Under the pieces are notes generated by a model. The model did not search any database. It was not told the DNA's origin and saw only the letters and a list, made by a program, of their open reading frames with translations. DNA of 64,000 nt from Pantoea piersonii. GTDB taxonomy: Bacteria > Pseudomonadota > Gammaproteobacteria > Enterobacterales > Enterobacteriaceae. The stretch covers positions 270,023-334,022 of the forward strand of contig NZ_RARB01000003.1 in NCBI RefSeq assembly GCF_003612015.1, written 5' to 3'. A program made the translations under genes and the position numbers. Numbering within the stretch: position 1 is the stretch's first letter; the number at the start of each line of letters is the position of its first letter. This document shows positions 62,393-64,000 of this stretch, in pieces.

Positions 62393-62974
62393 TTAGTCGT
62401 GATTCAGACCCAGAAAGTCCAGAATCTGCGGGAAATAGCGCTCGAATCCGGTAAACGCATGATTACCGCCCTGCTCCACCGTTTGTCGGCACGCGCTGTA
62501 GTAGCCGAGCGCCTGGCGGTAATCCAGCACTTCGTCGCCCGTTTGCTGCAGCAGCCAGAGTAAATCGGGCGCTTCCAGCGGGTCAATCTGCATGACTTTC
62601 AGATCGTAAATGTGGCGTGACTCTAACACATATTGCTGGCCCGTGTAGGGATTCCGGTTCACCCCCAGATAATCGGTGAGCAGCTCAAAGGGGCGCACCG
62701 CCGGATTGACCACCACGGCCGGCAGCATAAAGCACTGGGATAGCCAGGTGGCGAAATAGCCGCCCAGCGAAGAGCCGATTAAGCCGAGCGGCTGGCCGCT
62801 CAGAGCCATCACTTTCTCTTCCAGCAGCGCGGCGGCGTCGGCGGGAAAAGCGGGCAGCTGCGGCACAATAACGTCGATATGCGGATGCGTCGCCGCCAGC
62901 CACTGCTGCAGCTGCGTCGCCTTGGCGGAGCGCGGCGAGCTGTTAAACCCGTGCAGATAGAGCAGCGCCGCCAT
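62393..62974 (-). CDS. yqiA: Esterase YqiA
   Basis: A 193-residue alpha/beta hydrolase (UPF0227) with esterase activity on short acyl esters in E. coli. The catalytic triad is visible: Ser in GSSLGG, Asp in TGDEVLDY and His in GGNHAF. It starts 3 bp after cpdA and is co-transcribed as cpdA-yqiA-parE. Confidence 0.94.
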   Translation of the reverse strand: MAALLYLHGFNSSPRSAKATQLQQWLAATHPHIDVIVPQLPAFPADAAALLEEKVMALSGQPLGLIGSSLGGYFATWLSQCFMLPAVVVNPAVRPFELLTDYLGVNRNPYTGQQYVLESRHIYDLKVMQIDPLEAPDLLWLLQQTGDEVLDYRQALGYYSACRQTVEQGGNHAFTGFERYFPQILDFLGLNHD

Positions 62975-62977
62975 GCG

Positions 62978-63805
62978 TCAGTATCCGTCCGAATCCAGGT
63001 CCGGCCGAAAAGCGTCGGTTTGCAACCGCTCCACTTCGGTATCGAAAGAGCCGTCCGGGTAGAGCGTAAACCAGCGCCAGCCGGGCGCGACGGTATCAAT
63101 AGTGAAGCTGGTGCAGTGCGGTTTGAACTGCACGCAGGTAGAGGGCGTCGCCAGCACGCGGCGATCGCGCCAGATAAGATCCAGCTCCTGATGAATATGG
63201 CCGCACACCAGGGTGCGTGCTAAAGGATAGTTTTGCAGCACCGCGTCCAGCTGATGGGAATTGCGCAGGCTGTGCTGATCGAGCCAGGTGCAGCCACTGG
63301 CCAGCGGATGATGATGCAGCACCACCAGCGTGTGGCGCTGCGGCCTGGCCGCCAGCGTCTTCTCCAGCCACTCCAGCTGGTAGTCGCTCAACATGCCGTG
63401 CGGCACGCCGAATACCTGGCTGTCGAGCATCACCAGCTGCCAGTGCTCGCCAAGCAGAACGTGCTTATACGCGGCGATCTTCGCCTCGGCCAGGGTATCG
63501 ACCATTGCCGGCTGGAAATCGTGATTGCCCGGCAGCCAGACGCAGGGTTTCGGCAGACGTGTGATACCCTCAGCGAAGTGCTGATAGGCTTCGACGGAGT
63601 GATCCTGAGCGAGATCGCCAGTGGCGATAATCAGGTCGTACTCGCGCTGCTGCGCCGCTATGGCGTCCAGCACCGCGTCATAACTCGCCCAGGTATTGAC
63701 TCCCAGCAGCGATTCATTTTTTCCAGCGAAAAGGTGGGTGTCCGTGATTTGCAAAATCCTGATCCCGGCCCCATTCGCCGCAGGAAGTGTTAGCAGGCTA
63801 TCCAA
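62978..63805 (-). CDS. cpdA: 3',5'-cyclic AMP phosphodiesterase CpdA
   Basis: A 275-residue class III cAMP phosphodiesterase (metallophosphoesterase, Fe/Mn) that lowers cAMP. Metal-binding motifs are DTH, GDLAQD, GNHD, LHHHP and GHIHQE. The start is TTG at 63805, preceded by AAGGAA; this gives the E. coli length and mirrors the E. coli TTG start. An ATG nine codons earlier would add a non-conserved MRRGDEGNA. It lies between yqiB and yqiA. Confidence 0.95.
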   Translation of the reverse strand: MDSLLTLPAANGAGIRILQITDTHLFAGKNESLLGVNTWASYDAVLDAIAAQQREYDLIIATGDLAQDHSVEAYQHFAEGITRLPKPCVWLPGNHDFQPAMVDTLAEAKIAAYKHVLLGEHWQLVMLDSQVFGVPHGMLSDYQLEWLEKTLAARPQRHTLVVLHHHPLASGCTWLDQHSLRNSHQLDAVLQNYPLARTLVCGHIHQELDLIWRDRRVLATPSTCVQFKPHCTSFTIDTVAPGWRWFTLYPDGSFDTEVERLQTDAFRPDLDSDGY

Positions 63806-63850
63806 AGCGTTTCCTTCGTCTCCACGCCGCATAATGCATTATCTGTGCGA

Positions 63851-64000
63851 TCAGCAGACCGGCGCTGCCATCGCGCCCTGCGCCAGGCAGTAGCGCAACC
63901 AGTCTGCCAGAAACTGGTTAATCTGATGTTTTTCGTCGCGCTGATGCAATTTTTTATTGGGATAATCATAGCGCGCTTTAAAGCGATAGATCTGCTGTGT
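63851..64000 (-). CDS. yqiB: DUF1249 protein YqiB, 3' end only
   Basis: The gene runs off the right edge. The last 49 codons are readable on the minus strand and end in TGA at 63851. They contain [20 protein letters not shown] and end GAMAAPVC, almost the same as E. coli YqiB. It precedes cpdA by 45 bp. Function unknown. Confidence 0.9.
   Translation of the reverse strand, partial: TQQIYRFKARYDYPNKKLHQRDEKHQINQFLADWLRYCLAQGAMAAPVC

Overview
The window is a chromosomal segment of a member of the Enterobacterales. Gene order and protein sequence are close to Escherichia coli in two blocks: deoCABD-yjjV-yjjU-ytjA-osmY-prfC on the left, and exbBD / metC-yghB-yqhC-dkgA / ftsP-plsC-parC / mdaB-ygiN / parE-yqiA-cpdA-yqiB on the right. 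High GC, the SiaBCD module, the Csu-type pilus, an ornithine-lipid synthase and a periplasmic cyclohexadienyl dehydratase-like protein make an Erwiniaceae genome (Pantoea, Mixta or Erwinia) the best guess. This is inference; there is no rRNA or other marker to settle it. No tRNA, rRNA, CRISPR array, insertion sequence or phage gene was found.

Layout. 1-1222: end of siaB, then siaC and siaD (c-di-GMP control). 1358-3235: a stand-alone second PBP2. 3425-7676: deoxyribonucleoside catabolism operon deoCABD with a recognisable CRP/DeoR-controlled promoter. 7850-12607: yjjV, yjjU, ytjA, osmY, prfC. 12871-15119: an M20 amidohydrolase with the membrane pair YjiG/YjiH. 15563-16075: ferritin ftnA. 16236-21220: an alpha-glycoside module (GH31 enzyme, MFS transporter, divergent LacI-type regulator). 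21217-31306: three large GGDEF-EAL proteins (one with repeated PAS domains, two tandem MHYT paralogues) around an OlsF-like ornithine-lipid synthase and a cupin. 31840-37083: a five-gene Csu-type chaperone-usher pilus operon. 37080-38402: a citrate/tricarballylate-type MFS symporter. 38695-39864: exbBD. 40197-43023: a TRAP transporter inserted between exbB and metC. 43181-47080: metC, yghB, yqhC, dkgA. 47131-51751: ftsP, plsC, parC. 52161-57508: an uncharacterised fructose-type PTS operon with its own PRD regulator and two class II aldolases. 57578-58342: a PheC-like periplasmic protein. 58501 to the end: mdaB, ygiN, a LysR regulator, parE, yqiA, cpdA and the 3' end of yqiB.

How the parts fit. 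The conserved blocks are housekeeping genes. The accessory parts between them fall into two themes. The first is surface life: SiaBCD, PAS/MHYT c-di-GMP enzymes, Csu pili and ornithine lipids, with the GGDEF-EAL genes lying directly next to and divergent from the pilus operon. The second is scavenging of plant-type or uncommon carbon sources: GH31/MFS/LacI, TRAP, citrate-type MFS, PTS/aldolase and M20/YjiGH. The most unusual observations are an EAL domain with a lysine in place of a metal-binding aspartate, an exact 128-residue triple PAS repeat, a PheC-like protein that would probably be annotated as an ABC binding protein, a two-aldolase PTS operon with no visible kinase whose last gene lies between inverted copies of a palindromic repeat, and a perfect 20-bp palindrome in front of the LacI-type regulator. 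All functional statements come from reading motifs and from remembered family sequences; no database search was run.
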